A stretch of 64,000 bases of DNA from Pseudofrankia coriaricola (GCF_001854805.1 NZ_MBLO01000239.1:97523-161522); one strand, 5' to 3'; shown: positions 1-9,626, counted from the first letter of the stretch. Translations and numbers: made by a program. Notes: a model not told the origin generated them from the sequence alone.

Positions 1-1209
1 ATCGGCGCGGACGTCGACCTGCTCGTCATCGCCCGGCGCACCCCCGGCTTCACCGGCGCGGACCTGGCGAACGTGCTCAACGAGGCGGCGCTGCTCGCCG
101 CCCGCGCCGACCAGAAGGTGATCTCCTCGGCGCTGCTCGAGGAGTCCATCGACCGCGTGCTCGCCGGCCCGGAACGCAAGACCCGGGCGATAAGCGACAG
201 GGAGAAGAAGCGCATCGCCTACCACGAGGGTGGGCACGCCCTGGTGGCGCACGCGCTGCCGAACTCCGACCCGGTTCACAAGATCACGATTCTGCCGCGC
301 GGCCGGGCTCTCGGCTACACGATGCAGCTCCCGCTGGAGGACAAGTACCTGTCCACCCGTTCGGAGATGCTGGACAAGCTGGCCGTGCTGCTAGGCGGCC
401 GGACGGCGGAGGAGCTGGTCTTCCGCGAGCCGACCACCGGCGCGAGCGACGACATCGAGAAGGCGACCCAGATCGCCCGCGCGATGGTCACCCAGTACGG
501 CATGAGCGACAAGCTCGGCGCGCTGAAGTTCGGCGCCGAGTCGGGTGAGGTGTTCCTCGGCCGCGAGGTCGGCCACCAGCGCGACTACTCGGAGGCCGTC
601 GCCGGCGAGATCGACAGCGAGGTGCGCAAGCTCATCGAGGCCGCGCACGACGAGGCGTGGGAGGTGCTCAACACCTACCGCGACGAGCTGGACGCCCTCG
701 TGCTTCGGCTGATGGACACCGAGACCCTCAGCAAGGACGACGTGCTGGAGACCTTCGCCACCGTCCAGAAGCGGCCGATCCGCGGCTACTACACGGGCGT
801 CGGCCGGCGGGTACCGTCGGACCGTCCACCCGTGCGGACCCCCGCCGAGCTGGGCCTCGTCACCACGGACGTGGCCGACCTCGTCCACGGCGGGGGCAAC
901 GGCCACCCCGGCCAGAGGCCACGCGACAACGGCGGAGCACGCTCGGCCGGTGGCGGTCACGATGCGAACGGCGGCAACGGGAACGGCTCCCAGGGGCTGA
1001 CCCAGCCGGCGGGGGCGGGTCCGGTCACCGACCCCGGCCAGGGCCATCACGACCCTGGCTCGGGCCCCGGTGCCAGCCCGATGGGCGGCCCAACCGCCCC
1101 CACCGGGCCAGCCGGTCCGCCAGGCGCACCCCCGCCGGACGCTCCGCGGATCTCCAACCCGTGGGCGCCGCCGGTGTGGCCGAATGACGACGAAAGGAAA
1201 CACCGTTGA
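1..1209 (+). CDS. ftsH: ATP-dependent zinc metalloprotease FtsH, 3' part
   Basis: This is the C-terminal part of the membrane AAA+ protease FtsH, which unfolds and degrades membrane and short-lived cytosolic proteins. The gene is cut by the left edge. The window opens in the end of the AAA domain ([14 protein letters not shown], the second-region-of-homology side). It continues into the M41 peptidase domain with the zinc motif HEGGH at residues 75-79 of the visible part and the third metal ligand in [10 protein letters not shown]. The last ~120 residues are a Gly/Pro/Asn-rich tail, disordered and longer than in E. coli FtsH. The stop codon overlaps the folE start, so the two genes are translationally coupled. 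Confidence 0.97.
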   Translation: MGADVDLLVIARRTPGFTGADLANVLNEAALLAARADQKVISSALLEESIDRVLAGPERKTRAISDREKKRIAYHEGGHALVAHALPNSDPVHKITILPRGRALGYTMQLPLEDKYLSTRSEMLDKLAVLLGGRTAEELVFREPTTGASDDIEKATQIARAMVTQYGMSDKLGALKFGAESGEVFLGREVGHQRDYSEAVAGEIDSEVRKLIEAAHDEAWEVLNTYRDELDALVLRLMDTETLSKDDVLETFATVQKRPIRGYYTGVGRRVPSDRPPVRTPAELGLVTTDVADLVHGGGNGHPGQRPRDNGGARSAGGGHDANGGNGNGSQGLTQPAGAGPVTDPGQGHHDPGSGPGASPMGGPTAPTGPAGPPGAPPPDAPRISNPWAPPVWPNDDERKHR

Positions 1210-1922
1210 CGTCCGAAACCGACCAGGCGGTCCTGTCCGCCCACCTCGACACGTCCGCTGAGCTGGCGGACGGGGTGGACGGATCAGAGACGGAAACCAG
1301 GTCAGGTTCTGGCGCCGCCGTCGCGGCCTTCCGCGCCGGCAACGGCCGAGTACGCCCGTTCGACCACGCCAGGGTCGCCGCGGCCGTGCGTGAACTGCTG
1401 ATCGGTATCGGGGAGGACCCGGACCGCGAAGGGCTACGTAAGACGCCGGACCGGGTCGCCCGGGCCTATGCCGAGGCGGTCGAGGGCCTGGGCCGGGACC
1501 CGGCCGACGTGCTGACCACGGTCTTCGACGAGGGCCACGACGAGATGGTGCTGGTACGCGACATCGACTTCTCGTCGCTGTGCGAGCACCACCTGGTCGT
1601 TTTCTCGGGCAAGGCGCATGTCGCCTACATCCCGAACGAGAACGGCCAGATCACCGGGCTGTCCAAGCTTGCCCGGCTCGTCGACCTGTTCGCGCGCCGC
1701 CCGCAGGTGCAGGAGCGTCTGACCTCGCAGGTCGCCGACGCGCTGGTCGACGTGCTCAAGCCACGCGGCGTGATGGTGATCATCGAGGCGGAGCACCTGT
1801 GCATGTCCATGCGCGGTGTGCGCAAGCCGGGCGCCTGCACGGTGACATCCGCGGTCCGGGGGCAGTTCCTGAGCCCGGCGACCCGGAGCGAAGGCATGTC
1901 GCTCATCCTCAGCCACCGCTAG
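1206..1922 (+). CDS. folE: GTP cyclohydrolase I
   Basis: FolE converts GTP to 7,8-dihydroneopterin triphosphate, the first step of folate synthesis. The 238-residue product carries the zinc ligands C126 and H129 (SLCEHHL) and C199 ([10 protein letters not shown]), plus the conserved C-terminal TSAVRG segment. The first ~45 residues are a poorly conserved extension. The start is a TTG at 1206 inside the ftsH stop region; an AAAGGA ribosome site lies about 8 nt upstream and supports it. The other folate genes that often follow folE in actinobacteria are absent; a strong hairpin ends the unit. Confidence 0.96.
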   Translation: MTSETDQAVLSAHLDTSAELADGVDGSETETRSGSGAAVAAFRAGNGRVRPFDHARVAAAVRELLIGIGEDPDREGLRKTPDRVARAYAEAVEGLGRDPADVLTTVFDEGHDEMVLVRDIDFSSLCEHHLVVFSGKAHVAYIPNENGQITGLSKLARLVDLFARRPQVQERLTSQVADALVDVLKPRGVMVIIEAEHLCMSMRGVRKPGACTVTSAVRGQFLSPATRSEGMSLILSHR

Positions 1923-1939
1923 CGGCAGCTACCCGACCG

Positions 1940-1983
1940 ACGGCGGCGGGGCCCGGGGCGCTTGCCCCGGGCCCCGCCGCCGT
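1940..1983. terminator. bidirectional terminator between folE and hisG
   Basis: A perfect 20-bp GC-rich inverted repeat with a 4-nt GCTT loop sits between the convergent folE and hisG genes. It lacks a T tract on either side, as is common for actinobacterial terminators. Confidence 0.8.
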
Positions 1984-2039
1984 TCTCGGCACGACGGCAC
2001 GCCTGCACTCCGCCCAGGCGTCGCGACAGGCGGCAGTCG

Positions 2040-2885
2040 CTACAGGCGGCAGGCCTGGATGGCGGACACGAGAATGCCGCGGGCGCCCAGCTCCCACAGG
2101 TCATCCATCGTCCGGTTGACCTCGTCCTTCGGCACCATCGCCCGCACCGCGACCCACCCCTCGCGCTGCAGCGGCGAGATCGTCGGCGACTCGTAGCCCG
2201 GCGTGATCTCGCAGGCCTTCTCGAGCACCACGACCGGCGCGTCGTAGTCCATCATCACGTACTGGCGGGCGACCAGGACACCCTGCACACGGCGCAGCAG
2301 CTTCTCGTGCGACGGCGAGAGTTCCGTGCCCTGCTTGGCAATCATGATGGCCTGCGACTGCATCACCGACTCACCGATGAGCTCGAGGCCCGCGGCGCGC
2401 AGCGTGCGGCCGGTCTCGACGACGTCGGCGATGGCATCGGCGACGCCCAGACGCACGGCTGTTTCGACCGCGCCGTCGAGGGTGACGACCTCGGCCCGCA
2501 GGCCGCGGGCCGCGAAGTCGGTGCGGACGAGCTCGGGGAACGAGGTCGCGATCCTGGCCCCATCCAACTGGGCCACGTCGGTGATGGCGCCCTTCGGCGC
2601 CGCGTAGTGAAACGACGAGTGCCCGAAGTCGAGCGCGACCAGCTCCAGCGCGGCGACGCCGCTGTCCTGCAGGAGGTCACGGCCGGTAATACCGACATCC
2701 AGCCGCCCGGAGCCGACGTAGACGGCGATGTCGCGCGGCCGCAGGAAGAAGAACTCGATGTCGTTCTCAAGGTCGGCGACGACAAGGTCGGCGCCCTCGC
2801 GCTTCGCCAGGTAACCGGCGTCGCAGAGCAGTTGGCTGGAGGCGGCGGAGAGCGCGCCCTTGTTCGGTACCGCGATACGCAGCAT
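2040..2885 (-). CDS. hisG: ATP phosphoribosyltransferase (long form)
   Basis: HisG catalyses the first step of histidine synthesis, joining ATP and PRPP. The 281-residue length and the C-terminal ACT-like domain mark the long, HisZ-independent form, normally feedback-inhibited by histidine. The N-terminus MLRIAVPNKGAL and the motif DVGITGRDLL are typical. An ATG lies 6 nt further upstream (2891), but the GATGGA ribosome site is correctly spaced only for 2885. hisE lies about 160 nt upstream on the same strand, the usual actinobacterial hisE-hisG order. Confidence 0.96.
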   Translation of the reverse strand: MLRIAVPNKGALSAASSQLLCDAGYLAKREGADLVVADLENDIEFFFLRPRDIAVYVGSGRLDVGITGRDLLQDSGVAALELVALDFGHSSFHYAAPKGAITDVAQLDGARIATSFPELVRTDFAARGLRAEVVTLDGAVETAVRLGVADAIADVVETGRTLRAAGLELIGESVMQSQAIMIAKQGTELSPSHEKLLRRVQGVLVARQYVMMDYDAPVVVLEKACEITPGYESPTISPLQREGWVAVRAMVPKDEVNRTMDDLWELGARGILVSAIQACRL

Positions 2886-3046
2886 GATCATTCCATCGAG
2901 GCTGGCCGTGGCGGGGTCCGGAACTCACGGCGGGTCGGGCTCACAGCGGGTCGGGGGCTCACAGGGCTCTTCGAGGCGCGCGGCATCGTCCCGCGCACGG
3001 TCAACGCCCGCGCCGCTTCAAGGGCACGCGAGCCCCGAGGCGCGGG

Positions 3047-3310
3047 CTACAGATGGAAGTAGACGTCTGCCGGGGTGAGACCCCGCGAGATCATCATGAG
3101 CTGAATCCAGTAGACCAGCTGGGAGAGCTCCTCGGCGGCTCGCTCACGGCTCTCATGCTCCGCCGCCATCCAGCTCTCCGCGGCTTCCTCGACCAGCTTC
3201 TTGCCGATGTGGTGCACACCCGCCTCAAGGGCGGCCACGGACCCGGACCCCGGCACCTTCTGCTGCCACTTCGCGGAGAGCTCGCCGTACAGCTCGTCAA
3301 AGGTCTTCAC
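3047..3310 (-). CDS. hisE: phosphoribosyl-ATP diphosphatase
   Basis: HisE hydrolyses phosphoribosyl-ATP to phosphoribosyl-AMP, the second step of histidine synthesis. The 87-residue product has the MazG-like metal site EEAAE at about residue 40 and the family end PADVYFHL. I chose the GTG at 3310, giving [11 protein letters not shown], because the family begins with this segment and an AGGGG lies about 11 nt upstream. The longer reading frame adds an unsupported proline-rich leader. It precedes hisG and is probably cotranscribed with it. Confidence 0.95.
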   Translation of the reverse strand: MKTFDELYGELSAKWQQKVPGSGSVAALEAGVHHIGKKLVEEAAESWMAAEHESRERAAEELSQLVYWIQLMMISRGLTPADVYFHL

Positions 3311-3521
3311 GATGGGCGGACCCCTGGAATGGTCCTCGTGCCCGCGTGGCGGCACGCGCGCCGGCCTCGGGCGTCGACAGACCTCATGAACCGCATGTTA
3401 CCTGGCGACGCCCGGCCACTCGCCCGCCACGATCTCCGTACGCAGCGGCGTTATCCGGCCCGCGCGCGCCGGTCCGCCGCGCCGCGTCCATCCGATGACC
3501 CTGCCCTCCCTAACTACGACC

Positions 3522-3561
3522 AAGGATGTTCTCCGGCACCGAAGGATGTTCTCCGGCACCG
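3522..3561. repeat. tandem duplication of a 20-bp unit
   Basis: Two identical 20-bp units stand head to tail (3522-3541 and 3542-3561) in the gap between hisE and the 13E12 gene. They begin AAGGATGTTC. The 3311-3584 gap holds no other recognisable element. Confidence 0.9.
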
Positions 3562-3584
3562 CTGGCTGTCCTCTCCCGCGGGCC

Positions 3585-5378
3585 TCATGTGTGATCTTCG
3601 ATGCGGCGACGTCGCGAGCGAGTAGACCTCCGCGACCGCGGAACCAGGCGCCGCTGGTCGTGGTGGTCGAACGATGGCGCCGGCGGGCCCGTCGGCCCGA
3701 CCGGCGAAGCCTCGGCCGGTCGGACGCAGCGCTTGTTCTCGTTGGTTCCGGCCGTGGACGGCGTACGGACGGTCTCCACGGTCATCTGGCTCTGACCGAC
3801 CTGGTTCCAGCGGTGTTGGGTAAGGACGAGCATCGAATCGGCGAGGTGAAGCCGGCCACCATGGCGGGTCGCGATCGCGGCCTCGCCGACATGGCCGGTC
3901 ACTGCGGCCAGGGTCTCGACGGGCCGAGGGCCGGCGTCGACAGGCGGCGCGGGGCGCAGTACCCGGCCGTCGGCCAGGATCGCGATGAGCACCCCGTCGA
4001 CAGCACGCTCAAGGGTGATGCCTTCATCGTGGACCGCGTGGTGATGGGCCGTGCACAGCACGGTGAGCAGGTCGATGTCGGTCTCGCCCTGGTCAGCGAC
4101 CCATTCCGCGAGATGATGGCATTGCAGCCAGCGGGTGTGCTCGCAGCCCGGGTACTGGCAGGTCGCGTGGTCGCGGGCATAGACCGCATCGCGCAATCGC
4201 TGGTTGGGAAACCGGCGCCGCCGGCCCAGGTGCAGCGGATTGCCCTCGGCGTCGGACAGCAGGGCCCGCAGCATCCCGTCACAGCCCAGCCGGCGCAGCA
4301 CCGGCGCGGCCAGGCCGACTCCCGGTTCAAGATCCGCCCGGAACAGCCCCCGCCGGACCCGGTCAGGCAGCTGGCCTGGTCCGGCTGGCTCGCCGTCAGT
4401 CTGGCACGCTCTGGCGGTGCGATCGGGACGGCCAGCCTCATCGGTGCCGACCGCCGCGTCCGTTCTCCTCGCTTCCTCGGGCGCGTTTGCTGCCTCGGAC
4501 CCGCGGCGGTCTTCGGGGTCGGGCGTTCGTGCTCCCGCGGTGCCGGCATGGTCCGAAGCGCCGATGCCCGTCCCCGGCGGGCCAGCGCCCAGCAACGTCC
4601 CGACGTCCACGTGGACGGTGACTGTGTGCGGCAGCGACATCAGACCAGGCGCGGGCCTGTGCAGAAACCCGGCAGCCAGCGCAACCAGCGCATCCGCGTC
4701 CGATCGCCGGTCCCGCGGGGCCGCCATGATTTCCCCGTCCGCTGGCACCCGGTCCGGCTCATCTGGCCCGGGCACCGGTGTGGTGTCGTCCAGGCCGGCA
4801 CGTGCCGCGTCGATCGCCGCGACCAACTGCGCGCCCTCGTCGGCCGGCAGGACGGCGGTTAGGCGCAACATCCCGTCCCGATCAGTCCGCCAGGACACCC
4901 GCCTACCGGCCCGCTGCCCCGCGTGATCTCCGGCCAGCCGCTCATAGGTCGCCGCCAGGCGTTCCAGCTGGGCTGCCGTGCAGCACAACGCGTGCTTCAG
5001 CCACGACGCCTCGCTCGCGGGCTCCGCTACCCTGGCCACCGCGCGGACCTTGGAATACGACAGCCGCCCCGCCTCGAACGCGGTCCGTACTGCCGGGAGG
5101 CTCGCCAAGGCGTGCCCGACCGCCAGATGCTCTCGCGCCGTGCGCACCGCCAGCCCGCACCGCCAGGCCGCCCAGTGCGCGCAGGACGCGAATCCCTGTC
5201 CCCGCCACCCGTCCCGCCGGTCGAAAATCGCCAGCAACACCAACCAGTCACACGTCGCCGCTGCCAGCCGACCAGCCCAGGCGACGATCTCGCCTTCCAA
5301 CACCGCGAGCGGCGCCTTCTCGGCGTCCACCGACGACGGGGACACAGCCTCGGACTCGACTACTGTCATCGCGATCAC
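3585..5378 (-). CDS. 13E12 / DUF222 family HNH endonuclease-like protein
   Basis: This 597-residue protein has an N-terminal DUF222 (13E12 repeat) helical region and a C-terminal HNH nuclease domain at about residues 395-453. The Cys motif CQYPGC, the HH pair of QCHHLAEW and the final AHHHAVHDEG are all present, so the metal site looks intact. After the HNH come 140 residues of variable, Arg/Pro-rich sequence. A large low-complexity insertion separates the two domains. These proteins are widespread and often repeated in mycobacteria and Frankia. Their cellular role is unknown, although a mobile-intron or nuclease origin is usual for the HNH fold. Two start codons (5378 and 5369) are close together. 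Confidence 0.88.
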   Translation of the reverse strand: MIAMTVVESEAVSPSSVDAEKAPLAVLEGEIVAWAGRLAAATCDWLVLLAIFDRRDGWRGQGFASCAHWAAWRCGLAVRTAREHLAVGHALASLPAVRTAFEAGRLSYSKVRAVARVAEPASEASWLKHALCCTAAQLERLAATYERLAGDHAGQRAGRRVSWRTDRDGMLRLTAVLPADEGAQLVAAIDAARAGLDDTTPVPGPDEPDRVPADGEIMAAPRDRRSDADALVALAAGFLHRPAPGLMSLPHTVTVHVDVGTLLGAGPPGTGIGASDHAGTAGARTPDPEDRRGSEAANAPEEARRTDAAVGTDEAGRPDRTARACQTDGEPAGPGQLPDRVRRGLFRADLEPGVGLAAPVLRRLGCDGMLRALLSDAEGNPLHLGRRRRFPNQRLRDAVYARDHATCQYPGCEHTRWLQCHHLAEWVADQGETDIDLLTVLCTAHHHAVHDEGITLERAVDGVLIAILADGRVLRPAPPVDAGPRPVETLAAVTGHVGEAAIATRHGGRLHLADSMLVLTQHRWNQVGQSQMTVETVRTPSTAGTNENKRCVRPAEASPVGPTGPPAPSFDHHDQRRLVPRSRRSTRSRRRRIEDHT

Positions 5379-6175
5379 CAGCCAGGGGACAGTGGGCCAG
5401 AAACATCACGATCCTCGCACCCACGTCCGACAGTTTTCGGCATCGCCCCAGGCCACAGCCATGATCCATCGCGCGCCGGTGGATTCCGGTCTGGCTGGCG
5501 GACCCGCTCGACCGGGCGTGGGTCAGCCCAACGCCTGGCTCGTGGACACGCCGCGAAACGGACGGAGCCCATCCAGGCCACAGCCATGATCCATCGTGGC
5601 GCGCCGGTGGATTCCGGTCTGGTGGCGGACCCGCTCGACCGGGCGTGGGTCAGCCCAACGCCTGGCTCGTGGACACGCCGCGAAACGGACGGAGCCCATC
5701 CGCCGGGTGCGGGCCGCCAAGCGGCCGATCGCGACAACGGTTCCGCGGAACCAGCACCCGTCAGCTCCGCCGAGCCCGGCCGTCTGGCGCTCCCCTCCTC
5801 GGCGAGAACCTCCTGTTGCCTGATCGCGGCGGTCCGGCCGGCCGACCGACCAACCGACCAACCGCCGCGTCGCGCTCCACCTCGCAGCCGCCGGCACGAT
5901 CTCGTCGACCAGGACCTCAACGGCCCGGGAGATGCCCGCCGCGGCGCGGTCGTCCGTCGGGCATGACCAGCGGGGGCCCACCCAGCCGCGGAACCGCATC
6001 GGCCCAGTTGGGGCATGCGCGATTCGTTCACACACCGACTCACAACCATAAAGATCTTGTGGTTGGACGAAGGCCACGAGTGATCCGCCTCGACGGCCCG
6101 ATCGGTGTCGATCAGTGTCGGTGATCCGGCACCAGCCATGGTGCATGGGGCCTCGCACTGGTTGACTGGGTCGCT
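5379..6175. other. gene-free region with a 125-bp tandem duplication
   Basis: No convincing gene is visible on either strand over about 800 bp. A unit of about 125 bp is duplicated head to tail at 5448-5572 and 5573-5699. The copies differ only by two small indels (+3 and -1 nt). Each copy contains the words CATGATCCATCG and GCGTGGGTCAGCCC. The near-identity suggests a recent duplication. Long frames here shift phase between the copies, which argues against translation. Confidence 0.75.
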
Positions 6176-6964
6176 GTGTCCCCTCCCGCGATAGTTGCCA
6201 CTGATCTGGATGGAACGCTGATCCGGTCGGACGGCACGGTGTCGGAGCGCACCCGCCGCGCGCTGCGCCGGGTCCGCGAGCATGGCGGGACGGTCGTGTT
6301 CGTGACGGGGCGGCCGATTCGGGTGATGGCGGACGTCGTCGCGCAGACCTCGGTCGCCGGCATCGCCGTCTGCGCGAACGGGGCGCTCGTCTATGACCTC
6401 GACGCCGAGGTCATGATCGACCAGCGCGGACTGGACCCGGCCGCCGCCCTCCGGCTGGCGTTGGCGATCCGCGAGATCGTGCCGGAGGCAGCATTCGCTG
6501 TCGAAAGCGGGATCAAATTCGGGCGCGAACCGCTTTTCCGAACGATGTGGCCCGATCCGGACGAAGTCGTCGCCGACGTCGCCGAGCTGCTCCTCACGTT
6601 GCCCCCGGCCAAGTTGTTGGTGCGCCGCGGCGGAGAGTCGCTTGCCGATATGTACGAGAAGATTGTCGCCCTCGCCGGCACCGAGGCTATGGTCACGCGC
6701 TCGACCGAGACGTTGGTCGAGATTGCCGGCGCTGGTGTCTCCAAGGCGGTCGCGCTCGCCCAGGTCGCCGCCACCCGCGGCGTGACCGCCGCCGACGTCG
6801 TCGCCTTCGGCGACATGCTCAACGACCTGCCCATGCTCGCTTGGGCCGGTTACGCGGTCGCCGTCGCCAACGCCCACCCCGATGTCCTAGCCGCCGCCGA
6901 CGAGATCACCGCCTCCAACGACAACGACGGCGTGGCCCTCGTCCTGGAACGACTGTTCCCCTAG
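6176..6964 (+). CDS. Cof-type HAD-IIB phosphatase
   Basis: This is a cytosolic haloacid-dehalogenase phosphatase of the Cof/YidA group, acting on sugar phosphates or other phosphometabolites. The substrate cannot be read from sequence. Motif I is DLDGTLIRSDG (nucleophile D10, D12), motif II is the T of FVTGRP, and the C-terminal motif GDMLNDLPML supplies the Mg ligands. The 262-residue length is standard. The GTG at 6176 is taken because homologues begin just before motif I. A hairpin terminator follows. Confidence 0.92.
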   Translation: MSPPAIVATDLDGTLIRSDGTVSERTRRALRRVREHGGTVVFVTGRPIRVMADVVAQTSVAGIAVCANGALVYDLDAEVMIDQRGLDPAAALRLALAIREIVPEAAFAVESGIKFGREPLFRTMWPDPDEVVADVAELLLTLPPAKLLVRRGGESLADMYEKIVALAGTEAMVTRSTETLVEIAGAGVSKAVALAQVAATRGVTAADVVAFGDMLNDLPMLAWAGYAVAVANAHPDVLAAADEITASNDNDGVALVLERLFP

Positions 6965-7090
6965 CCGGGTAGATCGACATATGCGGCGAAGGCGGTTTTC
7001 GGGTAAAATCACCCTCACCGAGAACTCATGGACATACGGTCCCCGGGCAAGGGTCGGCGTTCGGGTTGGCGCTACTGTAGAACCGGACGT

Positions 7091-7116
7091 CCCCTGGGCT
7101 GTTTCCAGCCCAGGGG
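7091..7116. terminator. bidirectional hairpin terminator
   Basis: A perfect 11-bp stem (CCCCTGGGCTG / CAGCCCAGGGG) with a TTTC loop lies between the convergent HAD gene and the small gene ending at 7129. Confidence 0.8.
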
Positions 7117-7128
7117 CGCCCTACCTGG

Positions 7129-7311
7129 TCAGAAGCGCGGAGGCTGGCCTCGGAACCACTCCGGTGCAACGACCATGAGGCTGGCCGCGAGGAGGTCTGC
7201 CAAGACGGCAGCCTCCTCGTGGCCGGTCGACCGGACCACTGCGGCGGACAGCGTAAGCCAGGCGATGGAGTTAGCTAGTGCCTCCTCTGCCCGCCAACGC
7301 GGATTGGGCAT
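7129..7311 (-). CDS. small helical protein downstream of an XRE regulator
   Basis: This 60-residue protein is not recognised. It is almost entirely helix-forming (RWRAEEALANSIAWLTLSAA) with no signal peptide. Support comes from an excellent ribosome site (GGAGGTGAG) 9 nt before the ATG at 7311, and from the terminator placed just after its stop. A GTG 3 nt upstream is an alternative start. It lies on the same strand as the XRE-DUF5753 gene, 190 nt downstream, and may belong to that regulatory module. Confidence 0.6.
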   Translation of the reverse strand: MPNPRWRAEEALANSIAWLTLSAAVVRSTGHEEAAVLADLLAASLMVVAPEWFRGQPPRF

Positions 7312-7504
7312 CACATCTCACCTCCCTTCTCGCTCGGGTGGCATCACCACCGATCGAGCCCGAACCGGTGGGAATACCGAGTGATCTTGGGATGATGGCC
7401 AAAGCCACAGAATGCATGGCCGTTGGATGGATGCTTGTCGATTTATAGAGATTCTAGTGCCAGGGGCATGCGTCGCCCGCTGGGTGCCCTGTCCGCGACC
7501 GGCG

Positions 7505-8398
7505 TCAGTCGTCCTTCGGAAGCGCGAGCGAGGCGTACAGCGCCTTGTAGTGCTCGAGGATCGGCGTCAGGTCCGTAACGGTGCGCTCGACGTAGGCGTT
7601 GTAGAAGTGCGTGTAGAACTCGACCGACCGACGATCACGGAAGATCGTCGAGTCGACCGCCTCCGTGATCACCATGTCGTCATCGAACAGCTGGAACCCG
7701 TGCAGTGGCGGGAGCCCGAGTTCCGCGGTCTGCGGGACGATCCGGATCGTCACGTTAGGCAGCCGGGAGACCTGCTCGATCCGGTCGACCTGCGCAAGCA
7801 TGGAACCGGGCGAGGCGAACCGGTTGGCGAGCACGGCCTCCATGAGCAGGAACTCGAAGGTCTTGCTCGGGTCGTACAACCGTTCCTGTCGCTGGATCCG
7901 CAGCGACACCATCGTCGCGGTCTCGGCCCACAACGCGCTCGGATCGGTCGTCATGATGGCGTGGTAGCCGTTGATCACGCGGCGGGCATATTCACTGATC
8001 TGGAGCAGGCCGGGTACCGCGATGGGCTGGAACTCACGGACGTGGGCCGCGGTCCCTTCCTCAGCGAAGACCTCTTGCTGGCTGGCGGTGCCGCGCCGGG
8101 TCGGCGCGCGCCTGTTCGCGCCATCCCCGTATGCCTGCTCGGCCCATTCGACCAGCTTGGCCACCAGATCGGCCGACGCGTCCAGCGCGGCCGCGATCTT
8201 TTCGGCGTCCTTTGGGGATGCTCGCAGCGCACCCCGTTCGATCTTGGAAATCTTCGCCTGGGAGAAGCCGACGAGCAGTCCCAGCGCCTCGCCGGTGATC
8301 CCCTTCTGGTGGCGCAGAGTAGCGAGCGCCGCGCCGACGTCCCCCGAGGGCTGGCTCAAGTCGAGAGCGTCCGGCCTGAAGCGAACGTCCTCCGTCAT
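7505..8398 (-). CDS. XRE family regulator with DUF5753 domain (copy 1)
   Basis: This 297-residue cytosolic DNA-binding protein has an N-terminal helix-turn-helix at about residues 20-75 (GFSQAKISKIERG). A DUF5753 domain follows at about residues 110-290, with the hallmark segments VPGLLQISEYARRVI, RIQRQERLYD and LPNVTIRIVP. The family (WhiJ/Scr1-like) in streptomycetes works with small partner proteins in development and antibiotic control, often described as toxin-antitoxin-like. Here the partner position is taken by the CX4C gene 50 nt upstream, which is probably cotranscribed. The ATG at 8398 is preceded by GGAGGTGA. Confidence 0.93.
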   Translation of the reverse strand: MTEDVRFRPDALDLSQPSGDVGAALATLRHQKGITGEALGLLVGFSQAKISKIERGALRASPKDAEKIAAALDASADLVAKLVEWAEQAYGDGANRRAPTRRGTASQQEVFAEEGTAAHVREFQPIAVPGLLQISEYARRVINGYHAIMTTDPSALWAETATMVSLRIQRQERLYDPSKTFEFLLMEAVLANRFASPGSMLAQVDRIEQVSRLPNVTIRIVPQTAELGLPPLHGFQLFDDDMVITEAVDSTIFRDRRSVEFYTHFYNAYVERTVTDLTPILEHYKALYASLALPKDD

Positions 8399-8448
8399 AG
8401 CGCCCAGTCACCTCCGTTCGAGCCGACGCGGCATTCTCCGCCGGTCGG

Positions 8449-8646
8449 CTAGCTCCACTCCGGCAGCTCGCGCGCGGCCTGGAGCAGAAGCTCCCGAGGG
8501 ATCCGCACCCGCGCCTCACCGGCTGGCACGTCCGCCTGCGCCGGCACGACGTATCCCTGCACGACCAGGGACCCGTCAGCGGCGCTGAACACGGTCGGGC
8601 AGTTGGCCGCGGCGCAGGCGGTCGCCGCCAGGGGTACGAGCTCCAT
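8449..8646 (-). CDS. small CX4C-motif protein (copy 1), partner of XRE regulator
   Basis: This 65-residue protein belongs to a family represented four times in this window. Its layout is a short N-terminus, a CX4C pair (C11, C16) followed by PTVF, then a strand-rich core SLVVQGYVV, and a C-terminal IPRELLLQAAR helix. I know no established function. The two cysteines could bind metal or form a disulphide, which is inference. It precedes the XRE-DUF5753 gene by 50 nt, the same order as the copy at 11428-11661. Confidence 0.85.
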   Translation of the reverse strand: MELVPLAATACAAANCPTVFSAADGSLVVQGYVVPAQADVPAGEARVRIPRELLLQAARELPEWS

Positions 8647-9106
8647 CGCTCCTACTTTCCTCTCCGGGCCGACCCCACATCAATTGGGCTCGCCCGGAAT
8701 ATGACAGATTGGATAATAGCGATCTTGAGGAGGCATGGTGATCGACCTCGGGGCTGAATACTAGCCGGACGCCGCCTGACCAGCGCGTCGACCTCGGCTG
8801 GAGGGGCCGGGCGGAGCGGCCGTCCCCCACGGAACGCCCATACGGATCATCGATAAAAGGGGTTTCGGGTCGTGGTTGGCCCTCGATAGGGCGAACGGCC
8901 GGTCGATGACCGGATCGCGATGAGGTGTGGCGGGTCGATGACCGTCTCCCGTTGGCCGCCCAAACCATGGGGCGTTGACGTCACGGTCATGTTCAAATGA
9001 CGTAAAAGGTCCCGTCGGCCGGTGGGGCGACCCCCGACTGGCCGAGCCCGCCGGACGACGACGTGCGCGCAGGGGGTACGGGGCACGCACAGAGAGGGTT
9101 GCCTCG
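8647..9106. promoter_or_regulatory. divergent promoter region with repeated operator-like palindromes
   Basis: The 460 bp between two divergent CX4C genes contain no gene. A 15-nt palindrome CCGGTC-GAT-GACCGG lies at 8899-8913. Its core GGTCGATGACCG recurs at 8933-8944, 32 bp on, about three helical turns. The AT-richer stretch 8680-8740 is a plausible promoter zone for the minus-strand module. I infer an operator for one of the XRE regulators. Confidence 0.45.
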
Positions 9107-9313
9107 ATGCAGCTGACCCCAGCCACGCCGGCGTGTAATACCGGCGCCTGCCCCCAGGTGTACTTCACCGACCGCGGCACCGTCGTCATCCAGGGATCCG
9201 GTCTCGACGCGGCCGAGGCAGGTGTACCGACCTCGGAGGGCGAGGTGCTGGTCGAGATCACCCGCGAGCTGTTCCTCGCGGCGGCCGCCGCGGACCGCGG
9301 CGAACCAGCCTGA
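9107..9313 (+). CDS. small CX4C-motif protein (copy 2)
   Basis: This 68-residue protein is a paralogue of the genes at 8449 and 11428. It has CX4C at C10/C15 (CNTGACPQV), the core GTVVIQGSG and a C-terminal ITRELFLAAA helix. The ATG at 9107 follows an AGAGGG about 10 nt upstream. Reading further upstream adds an Arg-rich stretch with no homology to the other copies. It is divergent to copy 1. Unlike copies 1 and 3 it has no XRE gene directly after it; the next gene is the unrecognised protein at 9627. Confidence 0.82.
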   Translation: MQLTPATPACNTGACPQVYFTDRGTVVIQGSGLDAAEAGVPTSEGEVLVEITRELFLAAAAADRGEPA

Positions 9314-9626
9314 GACACCACCCCGCACCCCGCCCAGGCCCACGCTGGTCCTGGCCCACCGTGCCGGGTCACGGTCTGTGCCCGTCCACGCCACCGCGAC
9401 CACGGTCCTCATGACGTCGCTCCATCCATCCTGGCTCGTGCATCCAACCACCGAGCGGGCGATGACCCCTGGGAGACTAGAGTATTCCTACTAGCCCTCT
9501 ATGATAGGGATCATGGACTAGATTCTCCTATAGGCCTTGTGAGAGCCTCCGCAGTCAGTTACCTTTTGCTCATGGCCTCACCGACCTACCGGTAGGTGGC
9601 CCTGCAAGCAGGAGGTGCGTCGGAAT
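9314..9626 (+). promoter_or_regulatory. AT-rich promoter-like stretch
   Basis: No gene is seen. At 9470-9545 the sequence becomes markedly AT-rich for this genome and holds short palindromic words (CCCT..AGGG, CTAGAGT) and a -10-like TATGAT at 9500-9505. No convincing -35 box is visible. It probably drives the gene at 9627. Confidence 0.4.

Noticed and set aside
391..1203. 270-codon minus-strand frame opposite ftsH
   Set aside because: Antisense of a clearly conserved gene, with no ribosome site or motif.
5375..6877. 500-codon minus-strand frame across the duplicated region and the HAD gene
   Set aside because: It covers the antisense of the HAD phosphatase and changes register between the two repeat copies; no domain is recognisable.
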